From Skermanella aerolata KACC 11604 (GTDB lineage Bacteria; Pseudomonadota; Alphaproteobacteria; Azospirillales; Azospirillaceae): a DNA stretch of 64,000 nt. Location: NCBI RefSeq assembly GCF_000936425.1, contig NZ_AVFK01000006.1, positions 186,001-250,000 on the forward strand, written 5' to 3'. This document shows positions 9,128-19,600 of the stretch, piece after piece (position 1 is the first letter of the stretch; each line of letters begins with the position of its first letter). The position numbers were made by a program, and so were the translations under genes. The notes beneath the pieces were generated by a model. The model searched no databases and was not told where the DNA came from. It worked only from the letters and a program-made list of their open reading frames with translations.

Positions 9128-9514
9128 ATGGGCAAGCCGAGGCCGGCGGACCCAAGGCGCCTCAAGGCCTGGCGGCGCGGACGCTGGTCGGAAGCGCTAT
9201 GCCGGCTGGCGCTGCGGCTGAAGGGCTACCGCATCCTGGCGCAGGGATGGCGCTGCCATCAGGGGGAGATCGACATCGTGGCCAAGCGCGGCGGCACCGT
9301 GGTCATCGTCGAGGTCAAGGCGCGGAATACGCTGGAGGCGGCGAACTGCGCCCTGTCGGCCCGGCAGCGCCAGCGGCTGGAACGCGCTGCCGCAGCCTTC
9401 GTCGCCCGGCACCCCGACCTGACCGGCCTGCCCGTCCGCTTCGACATGATGCTGGTGACGCCCCGCCGATGGCCGAGCCATCTGGTGGATGCATGGCGGG
9501 AAGGCTGCCTTTAA
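9128..9514 (+). CDS. YraN family protein (UPF0102), endonuclease-like fold
   Basis: A 128-residue protein of the YraN/UPF0102 family. The core RRGRWSEALCRLALRLKGYRIL, then GEIDIVAKRGGTVVIVEVKAR, is the restriction-endonuclease-like E-D-ExK arrangement. Function in cells is unsettled. ATG 9128 has a weak TCAGG and gives the normal family length. An earlier start at 9077, preceded by GTGAGG and overlapping the rsmI end, would add 17 residues made of repeated VKAAAVKTGAVKV-like sequence. rsmI-yraN adjacency is common in proteobacteria. Confidence 0.88.
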   Translation: MGKPRPADPRRLKAWRRGRWSEALCRLALRLKGYRILAQGWRCHQGEIDIVAKRGGTVVIVEVKARNTLEAANCALSARQRQRLERAAAAFVARHPDLTGLPVRFDMMLVTPRRWPSHLVDAWREGCL

Positions 9515-9645
9515 GCCGGAGCCGGCTTCGCCGCTTGCGGCATAAGGTTGTCGACCTTGGCTGGAATATGCTCTATGTCCGCCTTGATCGTCATATCCGC
9601 CTTAATCATCGGTAACCGACCTCGGACGGAGCGAGAACAAGACCC

Positions 9646-10479
9646 GTGATCAGCCGCCTGGAAGCAAAAGACCTCCTGCGCCATATCGGAACTCAGCCGG
9701 ACGAAGACATCGATCTGGCCGAAGCGGCCCTGGCGCTGGCGGCACTTGACCATCCCGACGTATCGCTCCAGCGTTACCGCGACCATCTTTCGCTGCTGGC
9801 GGAACAGGTCGGGGAGTTGAACCCTCCCGATGCGGATACCCTGGAAGGCCGCGTCACCGCCTTGCAGGACGTCCTGGTCGGACGCCATGGCTACGAGGGC
9901 GATACGCTCACCTACGACGACATCCAGAACGCCAACATGATGCAGGTGATCGACCGGAAGAAGGGCCTGCCCGTAGCGCTCGGCATCCTGTTCATACAGA
10001 CCGCCCGTGCCCAGGGCTGGAGCATCAGCGGCCTCAACTTTCCCGGCCACTTCCTGGTCAGGCTGGAATATGCCGGCGAACGGATCATCATCGACCCGTT
10101 CAACCAGGGTCAGACACGCTCCGTGATGGAATTGCGCGACTTGCTGAAGGTGGCGGCCGGGGCCGATGCGGAACTGACGCCGGAATACTACGCCACGGTC
10201 GGCAACCGCGATATCCTGCTGCGCCTTCAGAACAACCTGAAGCTCAGGTTCATGAAGGCGGACCGGGTGGACAAGGCGGCCGAAATCCTTGACGGAATGC
10301 TGCTGTTCGCACCGGAAGAGGCGATGCTGTGGCGTGAAGCGGGCCTGCTGAATGCCCATATCGGCAACCTGAACGCAGCGGTCGGCGCCCTGGAGACCTT
10401 CATGACGCTGGGCGGCAACGATCTGCTGCGCCACCAGACGGCCCTGCTGATCCAGCAGCTCAAGACCCGCCTGAACTGA
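9646..10479 (+). CDS. SirB1 family transglutaminase-like/TPR protein
   Basis: A 277-residue protein starting at GTG 9646 behind GGAGCGAG. The central segment (about 90-150: DIQNANMMQVIDRKKGLPVALGIL, then GLNFPGHFLVRL and IIDPFNQG) is the SirB1 transglutaminase-like core. The C-terminal 90 residues form TPR-like helices (NLKLRFMKADRVDKAAEILDGML). Homologues are widespread in proteobacteria, often near gshB or rsmI, with no fixed biochemical role. It sits 53 bases upstream of gshB on the same strand. Confidence 0.88.
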   Translation: MISRLEAKDLLRHIGTQPDEDIDLAEAALALAALDHPDVSLQRYRDHLSLLAEQVGELNPPDADTLEGRVTALQDVLVGRHGYEGDTLTYDDIQNANMMQVIDRKKGLPVALGILFIQTARAQGWSISGLNFPGHFLVRLEYAGERIIIDPFNQGQTRSVMELRDLLKVAAGADAELTPEYYATVGNRDILLRLQNNLKLRFMKADRVDKAAEILDGMLLFAPEEAMLWREAGLLNAHIGNLNAAVGALETFMTLGGNDLLRHQTALLIQQLKTRLN

Positions 10480-10532
10480 CTTCCGACCGTTTTCAATATT
10501 CTCAGCCTTGCTGACCCGCGGAGTGTACCCCG

Positions 10533-11498
10533 ATGAGCCTCGCCGTCGCCATCCAGATGGACCCCATCGAGAGCATCAACATCGATGCCGACAGCACCTT
10601 CATGATGGCGCTGGAAGGACAACGGCGCGGGCACGCGCTGTTCCATTACCTGCCTCAGCACCTGAGCTTCCGGAACGGCCGGCTGTACGCGCGCGTACGA
10701 CCCCTGGAAGTTCGTCGGGAGTACGGCAACCACTTCAGCTTCGGGTCGGAGCAGACGATCGATCTGGCGACCATGGACCTCGTCCTGATGCGCCAGGATC
10801 CGCCGTTCGACATGGCCTATATCACGGCTACCCACCTGCTGGAGCACATCCAGGCCAATACTCTGGTCGTCAACGACCCGGTCCATGTCCGGAACGCACC
10901 GGAGAAGCTGTTCGTCACCCACTTCCCCGACCTGATGCCGCCGACGCTGATCACCAGCGACAAGGCGGAGATCCTGTCGTTCCGGGCCGAGTACAAGGAC
11001 ATCATCGTCAAGCCGCTGTTCGGCAATGGCGGCGCCGGCGTGTTCCACCTGAAGCCGGACGACGAGAACCTTGGATCGCTGCTGGAAATGTTCACCCAGC
11101 TCTACCGCGAGCCGGTCATCATCCAGAAATACCTGCCGGAGATCCGGCAGGGCGACAAGCGGATCATCCTGATCGACGGCGAACCGGGCGGTGCCGTCAG
11201 CCGGATCCCCGTCAGCGGCGAGGCACGGGCCAACTTCCACGCCGGCGGCGGCGCCCAAAAAACCACGCTGACCAACCGCGAACGCGACATCTGCGCCGCG
11301 ATCGGGCCGACGCTGCGGGAAAAGGGGCTGGTCTTCGTCGGCATCGACGTGATCGGCGACTACCTGACCGAGATCAACGTGACCTCGCCGACAGGCATCC
11401 AGGAGATCAACAAGCTGGACGAAGTCCAGCTCGAGGTCACCCTGTGGGACGCGATGGAACGCCGCTACCACGAACAGCACGCCGGCCAGCCCGTGTGA
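10533..11498 (+). CDS. gshB: Glutathione synthase
   Basis: A 321-residue ATP-grasp ligase that adds glycine to gamma-glutamylcysteine. Family marks include [16 protein letters not shown] at the N-terminus, [18 protein letters not shown], the [11 protein letters not shown] glycine-rich lid, [19 protein letters not shown], and the C-terminal [19 protein letters not shown] with metal ligands. Length is typical for proteobacterial GshB. GGAG lies upstream of ATG 10533. The first enzyme, gshA, is not in the window. Confidence 0.97.
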   Translation: MSLAVAIQMDPIESINIDADSTFMMALEGQRRGHALFHYLPQHLSFRNGRLYARVRPLEVRREYGNHFSFGSEQTIDLATMDLVLMRQDPPFDMAYITATHLLEHIQANTLVVNDPVHVRNAPEKLFVTHFPDLMPPTLITSDKAEILSFRAEYKDIIVKPLFGNGGAGVFHLKPDDENLGSLLEMFTQLYREPVIIQKYLPEIRQGDKRIILIDGEPGGAVSRIPVSGEARANFHAGGGAQKTTLTNRERDICAAIGPTLREKGLVFVGIDVIGDYLTEINVTSPTGIQEINKLDEVQLEVTLWDAMERRYHEQHAGQPV

Positions 11499-11510
11499 GC
11501 GGGCCGCTTT

Positions 11511-12257
11511 TCACTCTTCGTTGACGAAGGCGCAGTACTTGTCGGCGAGGGCGGCCACCGCCGCATCGTAGAGGCGCTTGCCATGCTCCGGCGTGGCAAG
11601 ACCGGGGTTCGAACCGATGCGGCCGTCGGGGAACCGACGGCGGTAGTCGCGGGCGTCGTAGAACATGCTGCTGGGTGCTGTCGGCGGATCGAGCGGTGCG
11701 GTCTTGATGTGACCGGGGTAGAGATACTGGACGACGGACACTTCGCTGGGGGTGGCGTGGCTTCCTTCGGAGGCGCCGAACAACTCCCTGCTCAGCTTGT
11801 GGACGCTCTCGTTCTCCCACCAGCTTATGACCTTGCAGCGAATATCGGGCGCGCTCGGCCCCCACGCCGCCCGCAGTTCGGCATGGATTTCCTGAAAGGC
11901 CGCCCGCACCGTCGCGATGTTGCCGCCATGGCCGTTGACGAACAGGAAGCGCTGGAAGCCGTGCTCGGCCAGTGCCGTGACGTAGTCGCGGATGACCAGC
12001 ATCAGGGTCGATGGCCGCAGCGTCATCGTGCCGGCGAATTCCATGTGGTGCGCCGCCATGCCGACGCCGATATTGGGCGCCACCAGGGCGCCTGTGGCTT
12101 CGCCGACGCCCCAGGCTATGTGCTCGGCGCAGATCGCGTCGGTGCCGATCAGCCCGTTGGGGCCGTGCTGTTCGGTGGAGCCGATCGGCATGATGATGCC
12201 GCGCGACGTCTTCAGGTAGGTTTCGACCTCAGGCCAGGTGCGGAGTTGAAGGCGCAT
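11511..12257 (-). CDS. Creatininase family amidohydrolase
   Basis: A 248-residue member of the creatininase/creatinine amidohydrolase family, metal-dependent amidases that also include mycofactocin and riboflavin-precursor hydrolases. The metal-binding motifs are MPIGSTEQHGPNGLIGTDA (Glu and His ligands), GMAAHHMEFAGT, and FVNGHGGNIATVR, with a conserved acidic SEGSHATPSEVS region. Substrate cannot be told from the sequence. It converges on gshB with a 12-base gap. Its upstream neighbour, also on the minus strand, is the SHOCT protein 45 bases away. Confidence 0.88.
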   Translation of the reverse strand: MRLQLRTWPEVETYLKTSRGIIMPIGSTEQHGPNGLIGTDAICAEHIAWGVGEATGALVAPNIGVGMAAHHMEFAGTMTLRPSTLMLVIRDYVTALAEHGFQRFLFVNGHGGNIATVRAAFQEIHAELRAAWGPSAPDIRCKVISWWENESVHKLSRELFGASEGSHATPSEVSVVQYLYPGHIKTAPLDPPTAPSSMFYDARDYRRRFPDGRIGSNPGLATPEHGKRLYDAAVAALADKYCAFVNEE

Positions 12258-12302
12258 CGTCCATCCCGTTGTTTTCCACCCGACGGCTGTGTCGAAAACC
12301 CG

Positions 12303-13610
12303 TCAGGCCTGCCGTAACACCATGGTAACGCCGGCATCGCTCTGCAATGTTCCATTCAGCGTCCAACGTCCGCGCTGAAACTGGAAAGTGTCGAAACGGG
12401 CGGTCGGACGGCCGCTGCCATGCAGAAGCACGACCGTATCGCCGTCGACCCGCCAGCGGGTCTCGGTCGCACGGCCCCCTTCGATCCCGCCATCGGACAC
12501 GAAGCGGAGGGTGGCGAGGAATTGGCCGTAGCCGTCCTCGAGCGCCCATTGTCCGGCGGAAAGGTCCACCGGGATCGGCAGGGAGGACGGAGCGGCGGCT
12601 ATGCCGGCGGGAGCGGCGACTGGATCGTTGGGGCTGCGGAGCACCCATGTCGTGCCGCCCGCCGCCGTATCGGTCCCGGTGACGGTGGCGCCCGACTGAT
12701 CCTGTCCGGCATCGGTGAAGCGCACGGTCGGTCGGCCTTCGGCGTCATAGAAGGTCAGGGCGCCGTTCTCGGCCGACCAGAAGCGCGCTTTAGGATCGGT
12801 ATCGCCACCGATCCCGCCATCGGGCGACAGCGTGATCCGGGAAGCGGAACCGCTGTCGGCGGGTCCGAACTTCCAGGTAGTTCCGGCAAGTCCATCGGTG
12901 GTGAGGGACGTGCCTGACGTCTGGAAAGATGCCTGGGACTGGAACGGAACCGGCTCCGGGACCGGATCCGACTGGGGTAAGGCCTGTGGTGCGGCCTGGG
13001 CGCCGTTGCCGTCGACGATGCGGAGGCTGCCGACCGGCACCGTGCCGTACTGGCTGGAGAAGGTCAGCGTCCAGCCGTTGCCCTGCTGTTGGGAAACGCC
13101 GGAGATGACGTGGTCGCCCGTGTCATAGATCGTCACCGTGCCGCCCATATCGACGGCGAGTCGGTTGACGTGGCCGAAATAGGCGTAGCGGATGTCGTTC
13201 TGGCCACCGCTGGAGTTCGGCTGGCCGAATTCCGAAGGCCACCACGAACCGTAGTTCCCGAACGAGCCGAAGGACGAGCCCGAACCCTGTGCCGGTTCCT
13301 GAAACTGGTTCAGGTCACCACCGAGCAGATAGGACAGGTCGTTGCAGACGCCGTCGACCTTGGCCTTCAACGCGTTGTTGAACAAGTCGCTGACCATCGT
13401 CATGCCGCCGCGCATCCACTGGCCGGCACCGCCGAAATCGGGATGGCTGAACTGGGCCATGGTGCCGCCGCCCCGTTGCAGGGCGTCGAGCATGGTCAGG
13501 ACGCCATCGGTGCTGGCGCCGTGGCGCTGGGCGATCTCGGCAATCTTCGCCTGCCCTTCAGAAGTCAAATTCCGCATCGCCGGCAAACCCGTCCACAAAT
13601 TTTCATGCAT
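12303..13610 (-). CDS. SHOCT domain protein with two repeated beta-rich C-terminal domains
   Basis: A 435-residue protein of unknown function. Residues about 12-95 carry a short SHOCT-like module (LTSEGQAKIAEIAQRHG, GGGTMAQFSHPDFGG, VDGVCNDLSYLL) found alone in many proteobacterial proteins. A Gly/Ser/Pro-rich linker follows. Two related segments (about 250-335 and 350-435) each read as W-x(n)-RxxxDGGI-GG-x(n)-RWxxxxG-xxxxxDxxGRPTxRFD-x(n)-TMVLR-like. A further WTLTFSSQYGTVPVG region sits near 195. No signal peptide or membrane segment is evident. Start could be ATG 13610 or residue 12. Confidence 0.72.
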   Translation of the reverse strand: MHENLWTGLPAMRNLTSEGQAKIAEIAQRHGASTDGVLTMLDALQRGGGTMAQFSHPDFGGAGQWMRGGMTMVSDLFNNALKAKVDGVCNDLSYLLGGDLNQFQEPAQGSGSSFGSFGNYGSWWPSEFGQPNSSGGQNDIRYAYFGHVNRLAVDMGGTVTIYDTGDHVISGVSQQQGNGWTLTFSSQYGTVPVGSLRIVDGNGAQAAPQALPQSDPVPEPVPFQSQASFQTSGTSLTTDGLAGTTWKFGPADSGSASRITLSPDGGIGGDTDPKARFWSAENGALTFYDAEGRPTVRFTDAGQDQSGATVTGTDTAAGGTTWVLRSPNDPVAAPAGIAAAPSSLPIPVDLSAGQWALEDGYGQFLATLRFVSDGGIEGGRATETRWRVDGDTVVLLHGSGRPTARFDTFQFQRGRWTLNGTLQSDAGVTMVLRQA

Positions 13611-13827
13611 GACCGCCTATTACCATGCACGCAAAATCCGACAAGGCGGATTCCATCACCGGCGCGGCAATGCTGGCCTGATTAAACAGATAACCTGCAT
13701 CGGCCGCCTCACCGCTTCCCTGCGGCAATCCGACCACGTGCGGAGAGGCTGGGATATGCCTCCGCCCCTGGCGGTTGGATCGTATTCGGCATACAAGAGC
13801 GTGTGCCATGAAGCGGGAGGCCTCACG

Positions 13828-15354
13828 TTGGTTGCGCGAGTGAATACGGTGGCCTTCCAGGGCATCGAAGTCCTGGATATCGACGTGCAGGTCCAGCTTT
13901 CGGGCGGCGCGGTCGCCTTCAACGTCGTGGGGCTGCCGGACAAGGCGGTCGGCGAAAGCCGGGAGCGCGTCCGTTCGGCCTTCTAGGCCTTGGGCCTGTC
14001 GCTGCCGGCCAAGCGCATCACCGTCAACATGGCGCCCGCCGACGTCCAGAAGGAAGGCAGCCATTACGATCTGCCGATAGCCCTGGGCCTGCTCGTCGCC
14101 ATGGGCGTCCTGCCAGGGGAAGAGATCGCCGGCTATACCGCCCTGGGTGAACTGGCGCTCGACGGCAGCCTGACCGCCGTCGCCGGCGTCCTGCCGGCCG
14201 CCATCGGCGCCGTATCCCACAAACGTGGACTGATCTGCCCGGCGGCCTGCGGCAGCGAAGCCGCCTGGGCCGCCGATCTGGAAGTACTGGCCCCGCCGAC
14301 CCTGCTTGCCTTGATCAACCACTTCAAAGGGACACAAGTGCTGGCCCAACCGAAACCTCATATGGAAGAGGTGGCGCCCGGCATGCGCGACCTGCGCGAC
14401 GTCAAGGGCCAGGAAACGGCGAAGCGCGCTCTGGAGGTCGCCGCGGCTGGAAACCACAACCTCCTGATGGTCGGTCCTCCAGGCTCGGGCAAGTCGATGC
14501 TGGCTTCCTGCCTGCCGGGCATCCTGCCGCCGCTGGACCCGACGGAAGCGCTTGAAGTATCCATGATCCACAGCGTCGCCGGGCTTCTGCAAGGCGGCAG
14601 GCTGCTGCGCAATCGCCAGTTTAGAGAGCCGCACCAGGGGACTAGCCTGCCGGCGCTGGTCGGGGGCAGCTCCAAGGCCAAACCCGGCGAGATCAGCCTG
14701 GCGCACAACGGCGTGCTTTTTCTCGACGAACTGCCTGAATTTCCAAGGCAGGTGCTCGAAGCGCTGCGCCAGCCGCTGGAAACCGGCCGCGTGACGGTGG
14801 CGCGGGCGAACGTCCATGTTACGTATCCGGCACGCTTCCAGCTCGTCGCCGCGATGAACCCGTGCCGCTGCGGCTTCCTGGACGACCCGTCACGCGCCTG
14901 TGCCCAGGCGCCCAAATGCGCGGTTCAGTACCAGTCGAAGATCAGCGGCCCCATGTTCGACCGGATCGACTGTCATGTCGACGTACCGCCGGTCAGCGCC
15001 GCCGATCTGAGCCTGCCGCCGCCGGCGGAAGGTAGCGCCGAGGTCGCGGCCCGAGTCGCCGCCGCGCGGGCTACCCAGTCCGTCCGGCTGAAGGAAGCCC
15101 ATACCGGACACGGCCAAGCACCCCGGACCAACGCGGAAGCGGACGGCGACCTGCTGGAACGGATCGCGGCGCCGGACCAGCCGGGCCGCAAGCTGTTGAC
15201 GGAAGCTGCCGAGCGCATGCGGCTATCGGCGCGGGGTTATCACCGCGTTCTCCGCGTCGCCCGTACGCTGGCCGATCTGGAGGACAGCACGGGGGTACGC
15301 CGGCATCACGTCGCGGAGGCGCTGAGTTACCGGCGCGTGAGCCCCAGCCGCTAG
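13828..15354 (+). pseudogene. comM: comM (YifB-type Mg-chelatase-like AAA+ ATPase) interrupted by an in-frame amber codon
   Basis: From TTG 13828 (SD GGGAGG at 13814-13819, protein start MVARVNTVAFQGIEVLD) one frame runs to 15354 and would give 508 residues, the normal ComM length. It is broken only by TAG at 13984-13986, after GESRERVRSAF and before ALGLSLPAKRITVNMAP. Everything after the stop is intact: Walker A GPPGSGKSM, FLDELPEFPRQVLEALRQPLE, NPCRCG and the C-terminal Mg-chelatase domain. ComM is a hexameric branch-migration helicase for natural transformation. A single C-to-T change from CAG would explain the stop. It may be a recent null allele, a sequencing error or a suppressed codon. 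Confidence 0.85.
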
Positions 15355-15464
15355 GCTGCGTCGGGCGAAGCGATTAGATGTCGCACGGCTTGCGCCGGTG
15401 CGGAGTCCTGTTGCACAGTTTCAGGGAAAGCGTTTCTACCCGGCTCCTACGGAAATCCTGAATC

Positions 15465-15836
15465 ATGGCCGCCATCCTTCAGCACAAGCATTACCGTCCC
15501 GGCGACCTCGTCTTCCGCAAGGGCGATCCAGGCGACCACCTTTATCTGGTCGAACGCGGCTCGGTCATCATCTGGACCGGCACCGAGGCCGACAAGCACG
15601 TTCTGGGCGAGGTGAAGTCGGGCGGGCTGTTCGGCGAGATGGCAATCCTGAACCGCAGACCCCGCATGGCAAGCGCCAGCGCCGCCGGGGAAACGCAACT
15701 GCTGGAGATGCCCGCCAGCATGCTGCGCCAGACGATCAACCGGGCGGACCCGCTGCTGGTCCAGCTCATCAACGGGCTGATTCACAACCTGCAACGGGCC
15801 GGCGGCGCCGTGGGAGATGGAGACGGACAGGTTTGA
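15465..15836 (+). CDS. Single-domain cyclic-nucleotide-binding protein
   Basis: A 123-residue protein that is almost entirely a CRP/cNMP-binding beta-roll: YRPGDLVFRKGDPGDHLYLVERGSV, then the phosphate-binding-cassette-like GGLFGEMAILNRRPRMASASA, where the PBC arginine is present in the RPRMASA segment. No helix-turn-helix or output domain follows. Such stand-alone domains may act as small ligand sensors or partner subunits. The ligand cannot be deduced. Start ATG 15465 has only a weak ribosome site. Confidence 0.85.
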   Translation: MAAILQHKHYRPGDLVFRKGDPGDHLYLVERGSVIIWTGTEADKHVLGEVKSGGLFGEMAILNRRPRMASASAAGETQLLEMPASMLRQTINRADPLLVQLINGLIHNLQRAGGAVGDGDGQV

Positions 15837-15964
15837 GTTCGGTACAGGCACTCGCCAAAGACGTCAGGTTCCTGGCGGGCATATCGCTTCACTGGAGTTG
15901 ACGGCTGCCGGAATATGGAGCACTTGTCGGCTCCTTTCCCGATTACCTTCAGGAGTTCTTCGTC

Positions 15965-16606
15965 ATGGTCGCCGCTTCCCTGCTCGCCGCGTTCTGGGCG
16001 GCCTTCGCGCTGGCATTGATCAGCCCAGGGCCGAACTTCGCCGTGCTGCTGGGCACCGCCATGCAGAAGGGCCGCCCCGCCGCCCTAAAGGTGGCGATGG
16101 GCATGGCCATCGGGGAGACGGTTTGGGGATTCGGCGCGGTATTCGGCGTCGCCATGCTGGCGGCGCGGAACCCATGGATCGAGACGGCGCTGCGTGTCGG
16201 CGGCGGTCTGTTCCTGCTGTATCTGGCCGCGCTGTCGATCCGGGCGGCCTTGAAGAAGGGCGATAGGGCCGATGCATTGCCGGCGCCCGAGAATGACGCG
16301 GCAACCGCCACTTCGGCCAGGGGAAGCGTGATGCGCGGCTTCGGGCTGATGCTGCTCAACCCGAAGGCCGGCGTGTTCTGGGTATCGCTGACCAGCGTGT
16401 TCCTGACACCGGAAACGCCGGCCTCCATCGGGGTGATCGCCGTTGCCGGTGCCGTGGCGATGTCGCTGGCGTGGCACACGACGCTGGCGATCGCCTTTTC
16501 GGCCGATGCGGTCACCGTGGCCTACCGCCGCCTCCGCCGGGGGCTGGAGGCGACGTTGGGCGTGGTGCTCGGCGGGCTGGGGTTGCGGTTGCTGGTCTCT
16601 AACTGA
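15965..16606 (+). CDS. LysE/RhtB family amino-acid exporter
   Basis: A 213-residue inner-membrane protein with about six hydrophobic segments, preceded by AGGAG. The family signature SPGPNFAVLLGTAMQKGRPAALKVAMG lies in the first 50 residues, and the NPKAGVFWVSL motif is near residue 125. LysE-type transporters export amino acids or small metabolites by proton exchange; the substrate here is unknown. It converges on the RND permease gene with a six-base gap and no obvious terminator between them. Confidence 0.9.
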   Translation: MVAASLLAAFWAAFALALISPGPNFAVLLGTAMQKGRPAALKVAMGMAIGETVWGFGAVFGVAMLAARNPWIETALRVGGGLFLLYLAALSIRAALKKGDRADALPAPENDAATATSARGSVMRGFGLMLLNPKAGVFWVSLTSVFLTPETPASIGVIAVAGAVAMSLAWHTTLAIAFSADAVTVAYRRLRRGLEATLGVVLGGLGLRLLVSN

Positions 16607-16612
16607 TCGCCG

Positions 16613-19600
16613 TCATTCCGCCGGAGCGGGGTTTGGAGTCGAAGCCGGCGTCGCGACCGGCTGCGGCGGCTGGCGCTTGCGGGCGAACTTGCGCATCACG
16701 GTGTAGAAGACGGGCGTGAAGATCAGCCCGAAGAACGTGACGCCGAGCATGCCGGAGAACACAGCCGTCCCGAGCGACTGGCGCATCTCAGCACCTGCGC
16801 CCTGCGCGATCATCAGGGGCACCACGCCCAGGATGAATGCGAACGAGGTCATCAGGATCGGCCGCAGCCGGGTGCGGGCGGCTTCCACCGCCGCGTCGAA
16901 CCGGCTCATCCCCTCGTCCTCGGCCTGCTTGGCGAACTCGACGATCAGGATCGCGTTCTTGGCGGCCAGGCCGACAAGGACGACGAAGCCGACCTGGGCC
17001 AGGATATCGACCGACATGCCCCGGATCAGCAACCCGGTCACGGCGGCCAGCAGGCACATCGGGACGATCAGAATCACCGAGAACGGCAGCGTCCAGCTTT
17101 CATACTGGGCCGCCAGCAGCAGGAAGACGAAGACGACCGACATGCCGAAGATGATCAGCGCGCTGTCGCCCGCCTGACGTTCCTGGAACGCCAGCTCCGT
17201 CCATTCAAAGCCGAAGCCGTCCGGCAGCTTCTCCGCCGCGATGCGTTCCATCGCCTCCAGCCCGAAACCGGTCGAGTAGCCCGGCAAGGTGGCGCCCTGG
17301 ATCTCCGTCGCGGGATAGAGGTTGTAGCGGGTGACGCGGTACGGACCCGTGGTGTCGCGGAGTTCGGCTACCGAGCCGATCGGCACCATCTCGCCGCGCT
17401 CGTTGCGGGTCTTCAGGTTGGCGATATCCCTGGGGTCGTCACGGAACATGCCGTCCGCCTGGGCGGTGACACGGTAGGTTCTCCCTAAGAAGTTGAACTC
17501 GTTGACGAAGGTGGAGCCAAGGTAGACCTCCAGCGTCTCGAACACCCGGTCCGCCGAAACCCCGAGCATCTGGGCGCGTAGCCGGTCGATATCGGCGTAG
17601 ATCTTGGGTGTGCTGGTGTTGAACAGGGAGAAGACGCTGGACAAGCCGGTCGTGCCGTTGCCGGCGGCGACGATCTCCTGGGTCGCCTCCTCCAGCGATT
17701 TCAGGCCGCGTCCGCGCTTGTCCTGGACGATCATCTTGAAGCCGCCGGAATTGCCGATGCCGCGGACGGGCGGCGGCGAGATCGTGATGATGAAGGCGTC
17801 CTTGATGCTGCTCAGCCGGCCGATCAGCTCTTGCTGGAGATGGTCGGCGGTCAGGCCGTGCTTCAACCTTTCCTCGAACGGCGCCATGGCGGAGAAGATG
17901 GCGCCGCCGTTGGACGCGTTGGTGAAGGTGGCGCCGTCGAAGCCCGCGAAGGGGACCGCGTGGTCGATGCCTTCGGTTTCCAGGATGATCTTGGTCGCCT
18001 CGCGCACCACCGCATCCGTCCGCGACAGGGACGATCCGGGAGGAAGCTGGATCACCGTGATCAGGTAGCCCTGATCCTGGTTGGGGATGAAGCCGGTCGG
18101 CGCGCGGTTGAACTGCCATCCCGTGGCGAGCAGCAGCAGGCCGTAGACCGACAGGACCATCAGCGGCAGCCGGACGAACCGCCGGGTCATGCCGCCGTAG
18201 CCGGAGGCCAAGCCGTCGAACAGCCGGTTGAAGCCGTTGAAGAAGGCGTTGACCGGCCGCATCAGCAGGTTGGACTTCCTGTGCTGCGCCTCATGGTCGT
18301 GCGGCTTGAACAGCAGGGCACAGAGCGCCGGGCTGAGCGTCAGCGAGACGAAGCACGAGATCACCGTCGCTGCGGCGATGGTCACCGCGAACTGGCGGAA
18401 GAACTGGCCGGAGATGCCGGAAACGAACGCGGCCGGAATGAACACCGCCGTCAGCACCAAGGCGATGGCGATCAGCGCGCCGCCGACCTCGTCCATGGTG
18501 CGGTGGGAAGCCTCGCGGGGCGACATTCCCGCCCGCAGGTTGCGCTCGACATTCTCGACCACGACGATGGCATCGTCCACCACGATGCCGATCGCCAGCA
18601 CGAGGCCGAACAGCGACAGCGTGTTGAGCGAATAGCCCATCGCGGCAAGGACCGTGAAGGTGCCGATCAGCGATACCGGGATCGCCACGATCGGGACGAT
18701 CGAGGCCCGCCACGTCTGGAGGAACAGGATCACGACGATCACGACCAGCGCCACCGCCTCGAAGATCGTCTTGATGACTTCGTTGACCGATTCCGCGATG
18801 AACTCGGTCGGATTGTAGACGATGTCGTACTGCAAGCCGGTCGGGAAGCTGGCGGACAGCTCCTCCATGGTCGCCAGGATGCGTTCGGCCGTCGCCAGGG
18901 CGTTGGAGCCGGGCCGCTGGAAGATCAGCAGCGGCACGGCGGGCCGCTCGTCCAGATAGCCGTTGGTGCCGTAGTCCTGGGCCGCCAGTTCCACCCGGCC
19001 GATGTCGCGGACACGGGTCACCCGGCCGTCGGGGTCGGTCCGCACGACGATGTTGCTGAACTGGCGCGGATCGATCAGGCGTCCTTGCGTCTCGATGTTG
19101 AGCTGGAACGCGCCCTGCACCGGCACGGGCGGCTGGTTGAGCACGCCGGACGCGACCTGGACGTTCTGCGAGCGGAGTGCTGCCACGACCTCCCCGGCCG
19201 TCATGCCCCGGCTGGCGATGCGGTCGGGATCGAGCCAGATCCGCATGGCGTAGTCGCGGGCGCCGAAGACCTGGACGTCGCCGATGCCGTCGAGCCGGGC
19301 CAGCACGTCCTTGACCTGGAGCGTCGCGTAATTGGAGATGTAGAGCTGGTCGCGTGACTCGTCGGGCGAGCTGAGATGGATCACCATCAGCATGTCGGGC
19401 GAGTTCTTCCGCACCGTTACGCCGAGACGCCGGACTTCCTCCGGCAAACGCGGCTCGGCCACCGCGACGCGGTTCTGGACCAGCACCTGCGCCGTATCCA
19501 GGTCGGTGCCGAGCGCGAAGCTGATGGTCAGCGCCAACCTGCCGTCGCCGGTCGATTGCGAGGACATATAGAGCATGTTCTCGACGCCGTTAATCTCCTG

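Noticed and set aside
13990-15354. A separate gene starting at TTG 13990 after the comM stop
   Set aside because: No ribosome site, and the residues continue the ComM alignment in the same frame across the TAG, so it is the rest of one interrupted gene.
17831-19357. A 508-codon open frame antisense to the RND permease
   Set aside because: Typical GC-rich shadow frame; its translation is Arg/His/Gln-rich, without motifs, and the opposite strand encodes a complete AcrB-type protein.
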